Source: Mesorhizobium plurifarium
GTDB taxonomy: Bacteria; Pseudomonadota; Alphaproteobacteria; Rhizobiales; Rhizobiaceae
Length of the DNA: 64,000 bases
Assembly: GCA_000824785.1 (NCBI GenBank)
Contig: CCNB01000046.1
Span: 126,216-190,215, forward strand
Direction of reading: 5' to 3'
Below the pieces are notes generated by a model, which was not told the origin of the DNA, did no database searches, and worked only from the letters and a program-made list of their open reading frames with translations. Below are positions 54,448 through 62,877 of this stretch, piece after piece (within the stretch, counting starts at the first letter, position 1; each line of letters begins with the position of its first letter). Position numbers and translations under genes: made by a program.

Positions 54448-55023
54448 ATGCGTCTTTTTCTTTTCGCGGCGGTGGCCGCATGTCTGAGCTGTGCCGCGGC
54501 GGCGCTTGCCGCGGACAAGACCGTTCACGATAGGGAGCACGGCTTTTCGCTGACCTATCCCGAGGAATGGACGAGCGAAACCGCCTTTGACAACACCATT
54601 CGGCTCAAGATCAAATCCGGCGAAGGAGGACTCACCTGCCGCGTGTCGGAAAATGCCTACGATCCGACCGCTCCCGACAATCCACCCGACGTCAAGGCGT
54701 TCATGGAGGAAGATTGGCAGGTGAGCAACTGGCAGACCATGGTCGGTGTCGCCTATCAGTCGGCCGCCTTCCGCAAGGACAGGTTGGCGCATTTCCCGGA
54801 CGGCTATCCGGTGCGCATAGCCGACATGGATTTCCACTATGCAGACGAAAATGTCAGCTTCTACGGCCATTCCCGCATTGCGCTGACACTGCGCCGATCG
54901 CATTACGGTTTCGTCGATTGCGGGGTCGCGGGCGATAACTCCGAAGAGGTAGAGCGCAAATGGGCGCCGCTTGCGGATGAGGCCGAGAAGATCGTGAGCT
55001 CGTTCGTGCTCGACGCGGATTAG
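54448..55023 (+). CDS. Secreted protein of unknown function
   Basis: A 191-residue precursor with a signal peptide ending at LSCAAAALAADK (cleavage around residue 22). The mature part (HDREHGFSLTYPEEWTSETA then LTCRVSENAYDP, HSRIALTLRRSHYGFVDC) has the pattern of PsbP/DUF1795-like single-domain proteins, a beta-sheet layer with helices, with Cys pair about 100 residues apart. It probably acts in the periplasm. It is divergent from the phospholipase pair by 151 bases, and its stop overlaps by four bases the LysR stop on the other strand. No substrate evident. Confidence 0.75.
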   Translation: MRLFLFAAVAACLSCAAAALAADKTVHDREHGFSLTYPEEWTSETAFDNTIRLKIKSGEGGLTCRVSENAYDPTAPDNPPDVKAFMEEDWQVSNWQTMVGVAYQSAAFRKDRLAHFPDGYPVRIADMDFHYADENVSFYGHSRIALTLRRSHYGFVDCGVAGDNSEEVERKWAPLADEAEKIVSSFVLDAD

Positions 55024-55901
55024 ACAAAAAGGCCGCGCTCGCGTTCCACCGCCTTGGTGATGAAGTTGGCGACGAGTTGGACGCGGCGCAGCGGCCGCAC
55101 CGATTCATGATAGACGAGCCAGTAGGCGCGGCGGATGGGCGCGACGATGTCGACCTGCACCAGCTCCGGCATCGAGCGGGCGACGAAGGTGTGCAGGATG
55201 CCGATGCCGGCGCCGGAGCGCACCGCCTCGGCCTGGCCGAGCGCCGAGGAGATGGCGAAGCTGGTGCGCCATTCGGGGCTGAACTCGGCGGCATAGTCGA
55301 GCGAGGGGCTGACGATGAGATCCGGCACGTAGCCGATCAGCGTGTGCCGGCCGAGCTCGGCCGGCGTTTTGGGTAGGCCATTGGCCTCGGCATAGCCGCG
55401 GGAGGCGAAGAGGCCGAGCGTGTAGTCGACCAGCTTGCCCGCCACCAGCCGGCCTTCGGTCGGCCGCTCGACGGTGATGGCGATATCGGCCTCGCGGCGC
55501 GACAGGGAGAAGGAGCGCGGCACCGGCACCAACTGGATGGTGAGCTCGCGGTGCAAGGCGGTCAGCTCACCCAGCCGCTTCGCCAGGAAGGCGACGCCGA
55601 AGCCGTCCGGCGCGCCGATGCGCACCGTGCCCGAAACGTCGTCGCCCTCGCCGGCAATGGTCGAGCGCGCGGCGATCATGTCGCCTTCCATGCGCTCGGC
55701 GATCTCGAGGAAGCGCTCGCCGGCCGGCGTCAGTTCGCTGCCGGTGGTGAGCCGCCGGAAGAGTTTTGTGCGCAGCGCCTCCTCGAGCGCGGCGATGCGG
55801 CGCGAGACGGTGGCGTGGTTGAGCTCCAGGCGCTTGGCCGCGCCGAGGATCTGGCCGGCGCGTGCCACGGCAAGGAAGATGCGGACGTCATCCCAGTTCA
55901 T
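55020..55901 (-). CDS. LysR family transcriptional regulator
   Basis: A 293-residue LysR-type regulator with an N-terminal winged helix (MNWDDVRIFLAVARAGQILG, LNHATVSRRIAALEEALRTK) and substrate-binding domain from residue 90. Of the subgroup in which the first turn reads NWDDVRIFLAVA and the ligand unknown. It is divergent from mmsA with 198 bases between starts and is the likely regulator of methylmalonate semialdehyde dehydrogenase. Start at 55901 chosen over 56000 by the family opening. Confidence 0.9.
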   Translation of the reverse strand: MNWDDVRIFLAVARAGQILGAAKRLELNHATVSRRIAALEEALRTKLFRRLTTGSELTPAGERFLEIAERMEGDMIAARSTIAGEGDDVSGTVRIGAPDGFGVAFLAKRLGELTALHRELTIQLVPVPRSFSLSRREADIAITVERPTEGRLVAGKLVDYTLGLFASRGYAEANGLPKTPAELGRHTLIGYVPDLIVSPSLDYAAEFSPEWRTSFAISSALGQAEAVRSGAGIGILHTFVARSMPELVQVDIVAPIRRAYWLVYHESVRPLRRVQLVANFITKAVERERGLFV

Positions 55902-55973
55902 GGGAGATGTCCGGCAGGACAGGAGGGGGGTGTGAAGGAACGCAACCTTCGGCTCTTTCAGCAATCGATCATT

Positions 55974-56013
55974 TGCGACAATTATTGCACACTCCATCAC
56001 CGCTGTCTATTTT
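55974..56013 (+). promoter_or_regulatory. Operator and promoter of mmsA
   Basis: A dyad centred on CAATTATTG within TGCGACAATTATTGCA (55974-55989) is a LysR-type site candidate; overlapping it, TTGCAC (55985-55990), 17 bases and TATTTT (56008-56013) form a plausible sigma-70 promoter for mmsA, about 87 bases before the ATG. Confidence 0.4.
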
Positions 56014-56099
56014 CTGCACAACGGTTGCGATCTTCCTCGCGTTGCCATCGCCGTCGCAAAGGCGGACAATGCAATCATCACCAAGACAGGGAGAGAACC

Positions 56100-57596
56100 A
56101 TGATCGAATACGGTCATTTCATCGGCGGCAAGCGTGTCGCCGGCACCAGCGGGCGCAAGCAGGATGTGATGCAGCCGATGGACGGTTCCGTGCGCGGCAC
56201 GGTGGCGCTTGCCTCGCCGGCGGAGCTGCGCGCCGCGGTCGAGGACGCCAAGGCGGCGCAGCCGAAATGGGCCGCCACCAACCCGCAGCGCCGCGTGCGC
56301 GTGCTGATGAAATTCCTCGAGCTTGTCCAGCGCGACTATGACGAGCTGGCCGACATCCTGGCGCGCGAGCACGGCAAGACCATCGCCGATGCGCGCGGCG
56401 ACATCCAGCGCGGCCTCGAAGTCGTCGAGGTTTGCATCGGCGCGCCGCATATGATGAAGGGCGAGTTCACCGACGGCGCCGGCCCCGGCATCGACGTCTA
56501 TTCGATGCGCCAGCCGCTCGGCGTCGTCGCCGGCATCACCCCGTTCAACTTTCCGGCGATGATTCCGCTGTGGAAGATCGCGCCGGCCATCGCCTGCGGC
56601 AACGCCTTCATCCTGAAGCCGTCCGAGCGCGATCCGGGCGTGCCGATCCGCATCGCCGAGCTCTTCATCGAGGCCGGTCTTCCCGCCGGCATCCTCAACG
56701 TCGTCAACGGCGACAAGGAAGTGGTCGACGCCATCCTCGACGATCCGGACATCAAGGCGATCGGCTTCGTCGGCTCGACGCCGATCGCGCACTACATCTA
56801 TTCGCGCGGCACGGCATCGGGCAAGCGCGTGCAGTGCTTCGGCGGCGCCAAGAACCACATGATCATCATGCCCGACGCCGACATGGACCAGACGGTCGAT
56901 GCGCTCATCGGCGCCGGCTACGGCTCGGCCGGCGAACGCTGCATGGCGATCTCGGTGGCGGTCCCGGTCGGCAACGATACCGCCAACCGGCTGATGGAAA
57001 AGCTGGTGCCGCGCGTCGAAAGCCTGAAGGTCGGCCCCTCGACGGATTCTTCCGCCGATTTCGGCCCGCTGGTGACGCGCCAAGCGCTGGAGCGCGTGAA
57101 GGGCTATGTCGATATCGGGGTCAAGGAAGGCGCCAAGCTCGTCGTCGACGGCCGCGGCTTCAAGATGCAGGGCTACGAGAACGGCTACTATATGGGCGGC
57201 TGCCTGTTCGACAACGTCACCGCCGACATGCGCATCTACAAGGAAGAAATCTTCGGGCCGGTGCTCTCGGTGGTGCGCGCGCCGCGCTATGAGGACGCCA
57301 TCAAGCTCGCCAACGACCACGAGATGGGCAACGGCGTCGCCATCTTCACCCGCGACGGCGATGCCGCGCGCGACTTCGCCAGCCGCGTTCAGGTCGGCAT
57401 GGTCGGCGTCAACGTGCCGATCCCGGTTCCGATCGCCTATTACACGTTCGGCGGCTGGAAGGCGTCGTCCTTCGGCGACCTCAACCAACACGGCCCGGAC
57501 GCGTTCCGCTTCTACACCAAGACCAAGACGGTCACCTCGCGCTGGCCGTCCGGCATCAAGGACGGCGCGGAATTCGTCATCCCGACGATGAACTAG
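56100..57596 (+). CDS. mmsA: CoA-acylating methylmalonate-semialdehyde dehydrogenase
   Basis: A 498-residue aldehyde dehydrogenase that turns methylmalonate semialdehyde (valine breakdown) or malonate semialdehyde to propionyl- or acetyl-CoA with release of CO2. Signatures are ITPFNFPAMIPLWKIAPA, CFGGAKNHMIIMPDADMDQT and the catalytic Cys C281 in YGSAGERCMAISVAV; a Pro-rich NVPIPVPIAYYTFGGWKAS block is typical of MmsA. The GAGAGAACC before the ATG provides the ribosome site. A terminator lies 28 bases after the stop. It may also serve inositol catabolism (IolA), a common alternative annotation in rhizobia. Confidence 0.93.
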   Translation: MIEYGHFIGGKRVAGTSGRKQDVMQPMDGSVRGTVALASPAELRAAVEDAKAAQPKWAATNPQRRVRVLMKFLELVQRDYDELADILAREHGKTIADARGDIQRGLEVVEVCIGAPHMMKGEFTDGAGPGIDVYSMRQPLGVVAGITPFNFPAMIPLWKIAPAIACGNAFILKPSERDPGVPIRIAELFIEAGLPAGILNVVNGDKEVVDAILDDPDIKAIGFVGSTPIAHYIYSRGTASGKRVQCFGGAKNHMIIMPDADMDQTVDALIGAGYGSAGERCMAISVAVPVGNDTANRLMEKLVPRVESLKVGPSTDSSADFGPLVTRQALERVKGYVDIGVKEGAKLVVDGRGFKMQGYENGYYMGGCLFDNVTADMRIYKEEIFGPVLSVVRAPRYEDAIKLANDHEMGNGVAIFTRDGDAARDFASRVQVGMVGVNVPIPVPIAYYTFGGWKASSFGDLNQHGPDAFRFYTKTKTVTSRWPSGIKDGAEFVIPTMN

Positions 57597-57623
57597 CCCG
57601 GCGGTCTTCTAAGCAGACATTGG

Positions 57624-57654
57624 GAAAGCGCGGCGTAAACCGCGCTTTCTTTTT
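57624..57654 (+). terminator. Rho-independent terminator of mmsA
   Basis: Stem GAAAGCGCGG (57624-57633), six-base loop CGTAAA, CCGCGCTTTC (57640-57649), then T5. Well placed after the mmsA stop codon. The region to 57885 shows no further element except a ribosome site for the next gene. Confidence 0.88.
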
Positions 57655-57885
57655 ACATCGCGTCGAACTCGCTTTCTCGGCGCCGTTGCCGTCGCGGCAC
57701 AGCTCCAAGTGCACGATTCGAGGCGCGGCACGTCGAGAGAGCATCCGCACCTTCTAAAATTCCATCGCCGTATGATGGAACCAACAGACCACCATTCGCC
57801 TTAGCCTGTATTCCTGCCATGCGTGCAGGCAATCGAACAGCGCCGGTTCAAGCCGGGGTTCTCGTCTGGCGCGAGGAGGTGTCGG

Positions 57886-58188
57886 ATGACACGATTTCTT
57901 ATGGCGACGACGTTGGCGGCGGTGGCTATGACCATTGGAGCCGGGTCGGCGAACGCGGCGGCGCAATGCGCGGCGCGCGCCGACATCATCAAAGCGCTGG
58001 GCGACAAGTTCCACGAAACCGAGGCCGGGCGCGGGCTGATCAATCCGAACGTCGTGCTGGAGATCTTCGTTTCTGATCAGGGCAGCTGGACGGTTCTTGC
58101 CTCTGACACCAAGGGGCAAAGTTGCGTTCTGTCGGTCGGCGAGGGCTGGGACAGCCCGACGATCAGGGCGGCGATGCCAGGCGCCTAA
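57886..58188 (+). CDS. Small secreted protein of unknown function
   Basis: A 100-residue precursor with signal peptide (LMATTLAAVAMTIGAGSANA). The mature 75 residues contain two Cys (AAQCAARADII and KGQSCVLSVG) that may pair, and a beta segment VLEIFVSDQGSWTVLASD. GAGGAGG lies about ten bases before the ATG at 57886, while the frame's earlier ATG (57823) lacks this. Similar short exported proteins are frequent in Mesorhizobium and have no known role. It ends at a palindromic repeat whose first bases overlap its stop. Confidence 0.75.
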   Translation: MTRFLMATTLAAVAMTIGAGSANAAAQCAARADIIKALGDKFHETEAGRGLINPNVVLEIFVSDQGSWTVLASDTKGQSCVLSVGEGWDSPTIRAAMPGA

Positions 58189-58230
58189 AGCGCGTCGCGA
58201 AACCGGTTCCCGCTTCGGGAGACATGCCTT
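58185..58230. repeat. Palindromic element, short variant
   Basis: AAAGCGCGTCGCGAAACCGGTTCC then CTTCGGGAGACATGC: the outer parts of the composite element at 47850-47950 joined with the middle missing. It begins at the stop codon of the secreted protein gene and lies before the GntR stop at 58288. Confidence 0.65.
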
Positions 58231-58287
58231 AACCCAGCCGGAGATATCGGACCGCGCGCGAGGTGAGAGTCATCGCCTGGAGTGGAC

Positions 58288-58959
58288 TTATCGGGTCGCG
58301 GCGACCTCGGCGTGGCCGCGCAGCAGCGCCATCAATTTCTTGGCGTCCTTGGCGGCGCCTTCCTCGTCGCCGTCGAGGATGGAGCGGATCAGCGCGACGT
58401 GGTGCTCGGCCGATTCGGCCAGCCCGGTGTCGGCCTTGTAGCGATACCAGAAGCGGCGGCTGTGGGTCTGCAAGGGAGCGGCGACACGCGCCGCAAAGGG
58501 ATTATCGGCGGCGATGGCCAGCGCCTCGTCAAGCGCCTTGTCGGCCTGGATGAAGGCAAGCACGTTGCCCGAGATCACCGCCTTCTGCATCGCGAGTGCC
58601 GCCTCATGGAACAGGTCGGCGGCCTCGCGGGTGACGAAGCGGGCGGCCGAGCGGGCGAGCACGACCTCGATGCCGCGCCGCGCGTCCAGCACCCGCAGCC
58701 AGTCGCCTGCGTGAAGCGGCGCGACCGCGATCCCGGCGCGCGGCCTGATGTCGAGAAGCCCTTCCCAGGCCAGCCGCTGGATCGCCTCGCGCACCGGCGT
58801 GCGTCCGAGACCCAGCCGGTCGATCAGCGCGCCTTCGGTGACGAAGCTCGACGGCGCCAGCTCGAGCGTGACGATCATATGCTCCAGCGCGCGATAGGCC
58901 TTGGTCGCCGCCGGCTCGAAACTCGCGTTCGCGTCAGCGGATATCAGTGGGGAGATCAA
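58288..58959 (-). CDS. GntR family (FCD/FadR subgroup) regulator of the hydroxyproline cluster
   Basis: A 223-residue regulator: N-terminal winged helix (EGALIDRLGLGRTPVREAIQ then RLAWEGLLDIRPRAG) and C-terminal all-helical FCD ligand domain (ARRGIEVVLARSAARFV). Divergent from the hydroxyproline catabolic genes, which it most likely represses until the inducer is present. An ATG at 58992 opens the frame but falls on the operator; a TTG at 58959 has AGGAG (58971-58967) seven bases upstream on the coding strand and begins close to where homology starts. I favour the TTG; the alternative adds 11 residues. Confidence 0.86.
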   Translation of the reverse strand: MISPLISADANASFEPAATKAYRALEHMIVTLELAPSSFVTEGALIDRLGLGRTPVREAIQRLAWEGLLDIRPRAGIAVAPLHAGDWLRVLDARRGIEVVLARSAARFVTREAADLFHEAALAMQKAVISGNVLAFIQADKALDEALAIAADNPFAARVAAPLQTHSRRFWYRYKADTGLAESAEHHVALIRSILDGDEEGAAKDAKKLMALLRGHAEVAATR

Positions 58960-58970
58960 TGGCAGGCTCC

Positions 58971-58991
58971 TGATATATTTTTCATATATCA
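58971..58991. promoter_or_regulatory. GntR operator 1
   Basis: Inverted arms TGATATAT (58971-58978), TTTTC, ATATATCA (58984-58991): a perfect 8-base dyad. It lies just upstream of the preferred regulator start and would serve autorepression. The half-site repeats at operator 2. Confidence 0.6.
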
Positions 58992-59005
58992 TAACGGATT
59001 CAGCA

Positions 59006-59046
59006 TTGACGAGCCAGCTCTTAATAGATATACGACTGATATATCA
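59006..59046 (+). promoter_or_regulatory. Promoter and GntR operator 2 of the hydroxyproline operon
   Basis: TTGACG (59006-59011), 17 bases, TATACG (59029-59034) form the promoter of the DapA-family gene. Three bases downstream the perfect 10-base palindrome TGATATATCA (59037-59046) covers the expected transcription start, in the classic repressor position. The ATG follows at 59061. Confidence 0.62.
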
Positions 59047-59060
59047 ACGGAGAGACAGCC

Positions 59061-59996
59061 ATGTGGACCGGAGTTTTCCCCGCCGTCACGACCAAATTCA
59101 CCGCCGACGATCGTCTCGACCATGCCGAGATGGAGCGCTGTTATTCGCTGCAGATGGAGGCCGGCTGCGACGGCATCATCGTCTGCGGCTCGCTCGGCGA
59201 GGGGCCGATGCTGTCGCCTGACGAGAAGATCGAGGTGCTGAAGACGGCGCAGAAAGTCGCCGGGAAGAAGCCGGTGCTCTTGACCGTCAACGAGCCCGGC
59301 ACCCGCGAGGCGGCTGCTATCGCGAGGCGCGCCGCCAAGGAAGGCGCCGACGGGCTGATGGTGGTGCCGAGCCCGATCTACCACACCAATCCGGAAGAGA
59401 CGGTCGCGGCGCTTCGCGCCGTGGCGGAAGCCGGCGACCTGCCGGTGATGATCTATTCCAACCGTCTCGCCTATCGCGTAGACGTGACCGTCGACCTGAT
59501 GGAGGAGCTGGCGTCGGACAAGCGCTTCGTCGCCATCAAGGAATCCTCCGACGACATCCGCCGCTCGACCGAGATCATCAATAGGTTCGGCGACCGCTAC
59601 GATCTCTTCACCGGCGTCGACAACCTTGCCTTCGAGGCGCTGTCGGTGGGCGCCATCGGCTGGGTCGCCGGCCTGGTCACCGCCTTTCCGCGCGAGACGG
59701 TCGCAATCTATCAGCTGATGCGGCAGGGCCGCCGCGAGGAGGCGCTGGCGATCTATCGCTGGTTCCGGCCCTTGCTCGACCTCGATGTCTCGACCTATCT
59801 GGTCCAAAACATCAAGCTTGCCGAAGTGCTGGCGATCGGTACCAATGACCGCGTGCGCATGCCGCGCCAGCCGCTGTCGGGCGAACGCCGCAAGGCGGTG
59901 GAAAAGATCGTCCGGGATGCGCTGGCGGCGCGGCCGAAGCTGCCGTCGCTGCAGACGTCTCCTCGATCGACGGACAAGCTGGTGGCGGCCGAATAA
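59061..59996 (+). CDS. DapA-family lyase/deaminase, probable 1-pyrroline-4-hydroxy-2-carboxylate deaminase
   Basis: A 311-residue class I aldolase-fold enzyme of the dihydrodipicolinate synthase family. The Schiff-base lysine is K160 in FVAIKESSDDIRRSTE, and GIIVCGSLGEGPMLSPDEK is the pyruvate-binding type loop. In hydroxyproline clusters this family supplies the deaminase (HypD type) that turns the cyclic imine into alpha-ketoglutarate semialdehyde. Neighbouring D-hydroxyproline dehydrogenase and 4-hydroxyproline epimerase genes support this. The GAGAGA ribosome site precedes the ATG. 14 bases separate it from the next gene. Confidence 0.85.
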   Translation: MWTGVFPAVTTKFTADDRLDHAEMERCYSLQMEAGCDGIIVCGSLGEGPMLSPDEKIEVLKTAQKVAGKKPVLLTVNEPGTREAAAIARRAAKEGADGLMVVPSPIYHTNPEETVAALRAVAEAGDLPVMIYSNRLAYRVDVTVDLMEELASDKRFVAIKESSDDIRRSTEIINRFGDRYDLFTGVDNLAFEALSVGAIGWVAGLVTAFPRETVAIYQLMRQGRREEALAIYRWFRPLLDLDVSTYLVQNIKLAEVLAIGTNDRVRMPRQPLSGERRKAVEKIVRDALAARPKLPSLQTSPRSTDKLVAAE

Positions 59997-60010
59997 GAGG
60001 TAGCATTCGC

Positions 60011-61318
60011 GTGCAGGGAAATTCCGAGGAGGGGGGCGGCCCGTCATCCGCCCTTCGGGCGCCTTCTCCCCGATCACAGGGGGAAGCGGAAGACATCGCC
60101 ATCATCGGTGGCGGCATCATCGGCATCTGCGCGGCGACGCTGCTCTCCGAAGCGGGGCGCAGCGTCACCGTCTTCGACCGCACCGGCATCTGCGAGGAGA
60201 CGAGCTCCGGCAATGCCGCCGCCTTCGCCTTCTCCGACGTGCTGCCGCTGGCGCATAAGGGGATGATCCGGCAATTGCCGAAATGGCTCGCCGACCCGCT
60301 CGGGCCTTTGACCATTCCGCCGGCCTATCTGCCGAAACTCCTGCCCTGGCTGGTCCGCTTCTGGCGCGCGGGCGCGGCGAAGCACTATGAGACGAGCCTC
60401 GCCACGCAGGCCGGCATGATGAAGCTCGCCGAAGCCGAATGGATGGGCCTGCTCGACCGCTCCGGCACGCGGCCGATGCTGCGCGAGGACGGCTCGCTGG
60501 AATTCTATGAGAGCGAGGCGGAGTTCCGCGCCTCGCTGCCGGGCTGGGCCGAGCGCCAGCGTTTCGGCATCGGCTTCCGCCATGTCGAGGGCGAAGAGAT
60601 GGCCGCGCTCCAGCCGGGCCTGGCGCCGCGCTTCGTCAAGGGCACCTTCGTGCCGGGCTGGAAGACGGTCGCCGATCCCAAGCTGCTCGGCAAGGCGGTG
60701 TGGGCCTATGCGGAGAAGCTCGGCGCCCGTTTCGAGCATGCGCGAGTGGAGCGCATCGAAGCAGGCGCAAACGGCGCGACGATCGTTCTGGCCGACGGCA
60801 CCAGGCGGACGGCGAACAAGCTCCTGGTCGCCGCGGGAGCCTGGTCGCATCTCCTGGCAAAAAATCTCGGCGACCGCATCCCGCTCGAAACCGAGCGCGG
60901 CTACAACACGACGCTGCCGGTGTCGGCCTTCGACGTGAAGCGGCAGCTGATCTTTTCTGGGCATGGCTTCGTCATCACGCCGCTGCAAACCGGCTTACGC
61001 GTCGGCGGCGCCGTCGAGCTTGGCGGCATCGAGCGGCCGCCCAACTTCGCCCGCTCCAAGGCGATGCTGGAGAAGGCGAAGCGTTTCCTGCCCGGGCTCG
61101 ACGCGTCGGGCGGCCGCGAGTGGATGGGCTATCGCCCGTCGCTGCCGGATTCGCTGCCGGTGATCGGCGCGGCGCGCGCGCCGAATATCTATTATGCCTT
61201 CGGTCATGGCCATCTCGGCCTCACCCAGTCGGCGGCGACCGGCCGCTTGATCCGCGATCTCGTTCTCGGGCAGACTCCGCCGCTCGACCTCACGCCCTTC
61301 CGCCCGCAACGGTTCTGA
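60011..61318 (+). CDS. FAD-dependent D-amino acid oxidoreductase, probable D-hydroxyproline dehydrogenase
   Basis: A 435-residue DAO-family flavoprotein. The FAD motif is IAIIGGGIIGICAATLLSEA (residues about 29-48); KLLVAAGAWSHLLAKNLGD and FGHGHLGLTQSAATGRLI are late family blocks. It lies between the deaminase and epimerase genes, so oxidation of cis-4-hydroxy-D-proline to the pyrroline is likely. The GTG start at 60011 has AGAGG at a good distance. Residues 11-26 (PSSALRAPSPRSQGEA) are translated from a palindromic repeat found elsewhere between genes. No other start lies between repeat and FAD motif, so the repeat seems built into the protein. Confidence 0.87.
   Translation: MQGNSEEGGGPSSALRAPSPRSQGEAEDIAIIGGGIIGICAATLLSEAGRSVTVFDRTGICEETSSGNAAAFAFSDVLPLAHKGMIRQLPKWLADPLGPLTIPPAYLPKLLPWLVRFWRAGAAKHYETSLATQAGMMKLAEAEWMGLLDRSGTRPMLREDGSLEFYESEAEFRASLPGWAERQRFGIGFRHVEGEEMAALQPGLAPRFVKGTFVPGWKTVADPKLLGKAVWAYAEKLGARFEHARVERIEAGANGATIVLADGTRRTANKLLVAAGAWSHLLAKNLGDRIPLETERGYNTTLPVSAFDVKRQLIFSGHGFVITPLQTGLRVGGAVELGGIERPPNFARSKAMLEKAKRFLPGLDASGGREWMGYRPSLPDSLPVIGAARAPNIYYAFGHGHLGLTQSAATGRLIRDLVLGQTPPLDLTPFRPQRF
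60041..60086. repeat. Palindromic repeat read in frame within the dehydrogenase N-terminus
   Basis: CCGTCATCCGCCCTTCGGGC (from 60041), then CTTCTCCCC...GGGGGAAG to 60086. The reverse complement corresponds to the right half of the 33406-33553 element (GGGGAGAAGG...GCGG...GGATGA). Here it is coding. Confidence 0.65.
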
Positions 61319-61334
61319 CAGCAAGAGAGCAACC

Positions 61335-62336
61335 ATGGCCAAGAAATCCTTCTTCTGCATCGACGGCCACACCTGCGGCAACCCGGTGCGCCTGGTCGCC
61401 GGCGGCGGGCCATTGCTCGAGGGTTCGACGATGATGGAGCGGCGGGCTCATTTCCTCGCCGAATATGACTGGATCCGCACCGGGCTGATGTTCGAGCCGC
61501 GCGGCCATGACGTCATGTCGGGCTCGATCCTCTACCCGCCGACGCGCGATGACTGTGACATCGCGATCCTGTTCATCGAGACCTCGGGCTGCCTGCCGAT
61601 GTGCGGCCACGGCACGATCGGCACCGTGACGATGGCGATCGAGCACGGGCTGGTGAAGCCGAAGACGCCCGGCGTCTTGAGGCTCGACACGCCGGCCGGC
61701 CTGGTCATCGCCGAATACAAACAGGTCGGCGAATATGTCGAGGAGGTGCGCATCACCAATGTGCCGTCCTTCCTCTATGCCGAAGGGCTGACCGTCGAAT
61801 GCCCGGTGCTCGGCGAGATCAGCGTCGATGTCGCCTATGGCGGCAATTTCTACGCCATCGTCGAGCCGCAGAAGAATTATCGCGACATGGCCGACTACTC
61901 GGCCGGCGACCTCATCGCCTGGAGCCCGGTGGTGCGGCAGCGCCTCAACGAGAAATACTCCTTCGTGCATCCGGAGAACCCCGGCATCAACCGGCTGTCG
62001 CACATGCTGTGGACCGGCAAGCCGAAGAAGGCCGAGGCCGACGCCCGCAACGCCGTCTTCTATGGCGACAAGGCGATCGACCGCTCGCCCTGCGGCACCG
62101 GCACCTCGGCGCGGATGGCGCAGCTCCACGCCAAGGGCAAGCTCAAGGAAGGCGACAGTTTCGTGCATGAATCGATCATCGGCTCGCTGTTCAAGGGCAG
62201 GGTCGAAAAGGAGGTCAGCGTGGCGGGCAAGCCGGCGATCATCCCCTCGATCGGCGGCTGGGCGCGGATGACGGGGTTGAACACCATCTTCATCGACGAC
62301 CGCGATCCGTTCGCGCACGGGTTCATCGTGACGTGA
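61335..62336 (+). CDS. 4-hydroxyproline epimerase
   Basis: A 333-residue proline racemase-family enzyme that converts trans-4-hydroxy-L-proline to cis-4-hydroxy-D-proline with two catalytic cysteines, C90 in LPMCGHGTIG and C253 in DRSPCGTGTSARM. Thr/Ser at the position after the first Cys block and the Cys pair (rather than Thr as in 3-hydroxyproline dehydratases) support the epimerase. FFCIDGHTCGNPVRLVAGG is the family opening. It follows the dehydrogenase by 16 bases and closes the cluster. The protein resembles that annotated PrpA in Brucella. Confidence 0.93.
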   Translation: MAKKSFFCIDGHTCGNPVRLVAGGGPLLEGSTMMERRAHFLAEYDWIRTGLMFEPRGHDVMSGSILYPPTRDDCDIAILFIETSGCLPMCGHGTIGTVTMAIEHGLVKPKTPGVLRLDTPAGLVIAEYKQVGEYVEEVRITNVPSFLYAEGLTVECPVLGEISVDVAYGGNFYAIVEPQKNYRDMADYSAGDLIAWSPVVRQRLNEKYSFVHPENPGINRLSHMLWTGKPKKAEADARNAVFYGDKAIDRSPCGTGTSARMAQLHAKGKLKEGDSFVHESIIGSLFKGRVEKEVSVAGKPAIIPSIGGWARMTGLNTIFIDDRDPFAHGFIVT

Positions 62337-62877
62337 CGGGATCAGCCGGCATGCGTTCCGGCCCTGGGTCCGACAGTGCAAGCGACACGGCGCCGGCGGC
62401 TCTTCACCCGCCGTTCAAAGGGATTGAAAAACGCAATCTCGATGGACAGGCCGGCTCTGCTTGCCGAGACTTTGCTTCAAGGCGTTTCTATTTTGGAGAG
62501 GCGCATTCCATCGAGGGCGTCCCACCGTCACGTGGCCGTCACACAGAGCGGAATCCTGACCTTACGGAAGGTGCGGCGGTGCAGAACCGAGCGCTTCGGT
62601 TCACGCAAGGATTCTTCTCATCAACTTATTTTGACGCTGATTCCTTCGACAGGAGGGTCATCATAAGGTTGAATCGTCAAAGACATTGCGTTGTGCCAAT
62701 GATAGGGTCCGCGATAGTCCAGGGGTCGGGGTGCGAAAAAACGGGCAATCGGACGGCGTGCTTCCAAACCACGCGGAGCGATTGAAAAATCACGTTGCAA
62801 TCCGGGCTCGAAACTTTACGACTAGGGGAAATACGAAAAGGAATGCGTCCTGAAAGGCGACATTCCAGGGGAGCCGC
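62337..62877. other. Long leader of livH, no gene seen
   Basis: A 540-base noncoding stretch. Open frames here lack protein character and ribosome sites. From about 62600 the composition becomes more AT-rich, which fits a promoter and an untranslated leader for livH, but no convincing promoter pair stands out; TTGCAA at 62793 is one candidate without a matching -10. A purine-rich AGGGGAGCC precedes the ATG. Confidence 0.5.

Noticed and set aside
62333..62785. 150-codon frame before livH
   Set aside because: No ribosome site, no recognisable domain, poor codon pattern; overlaps the hypRE-type stop region.
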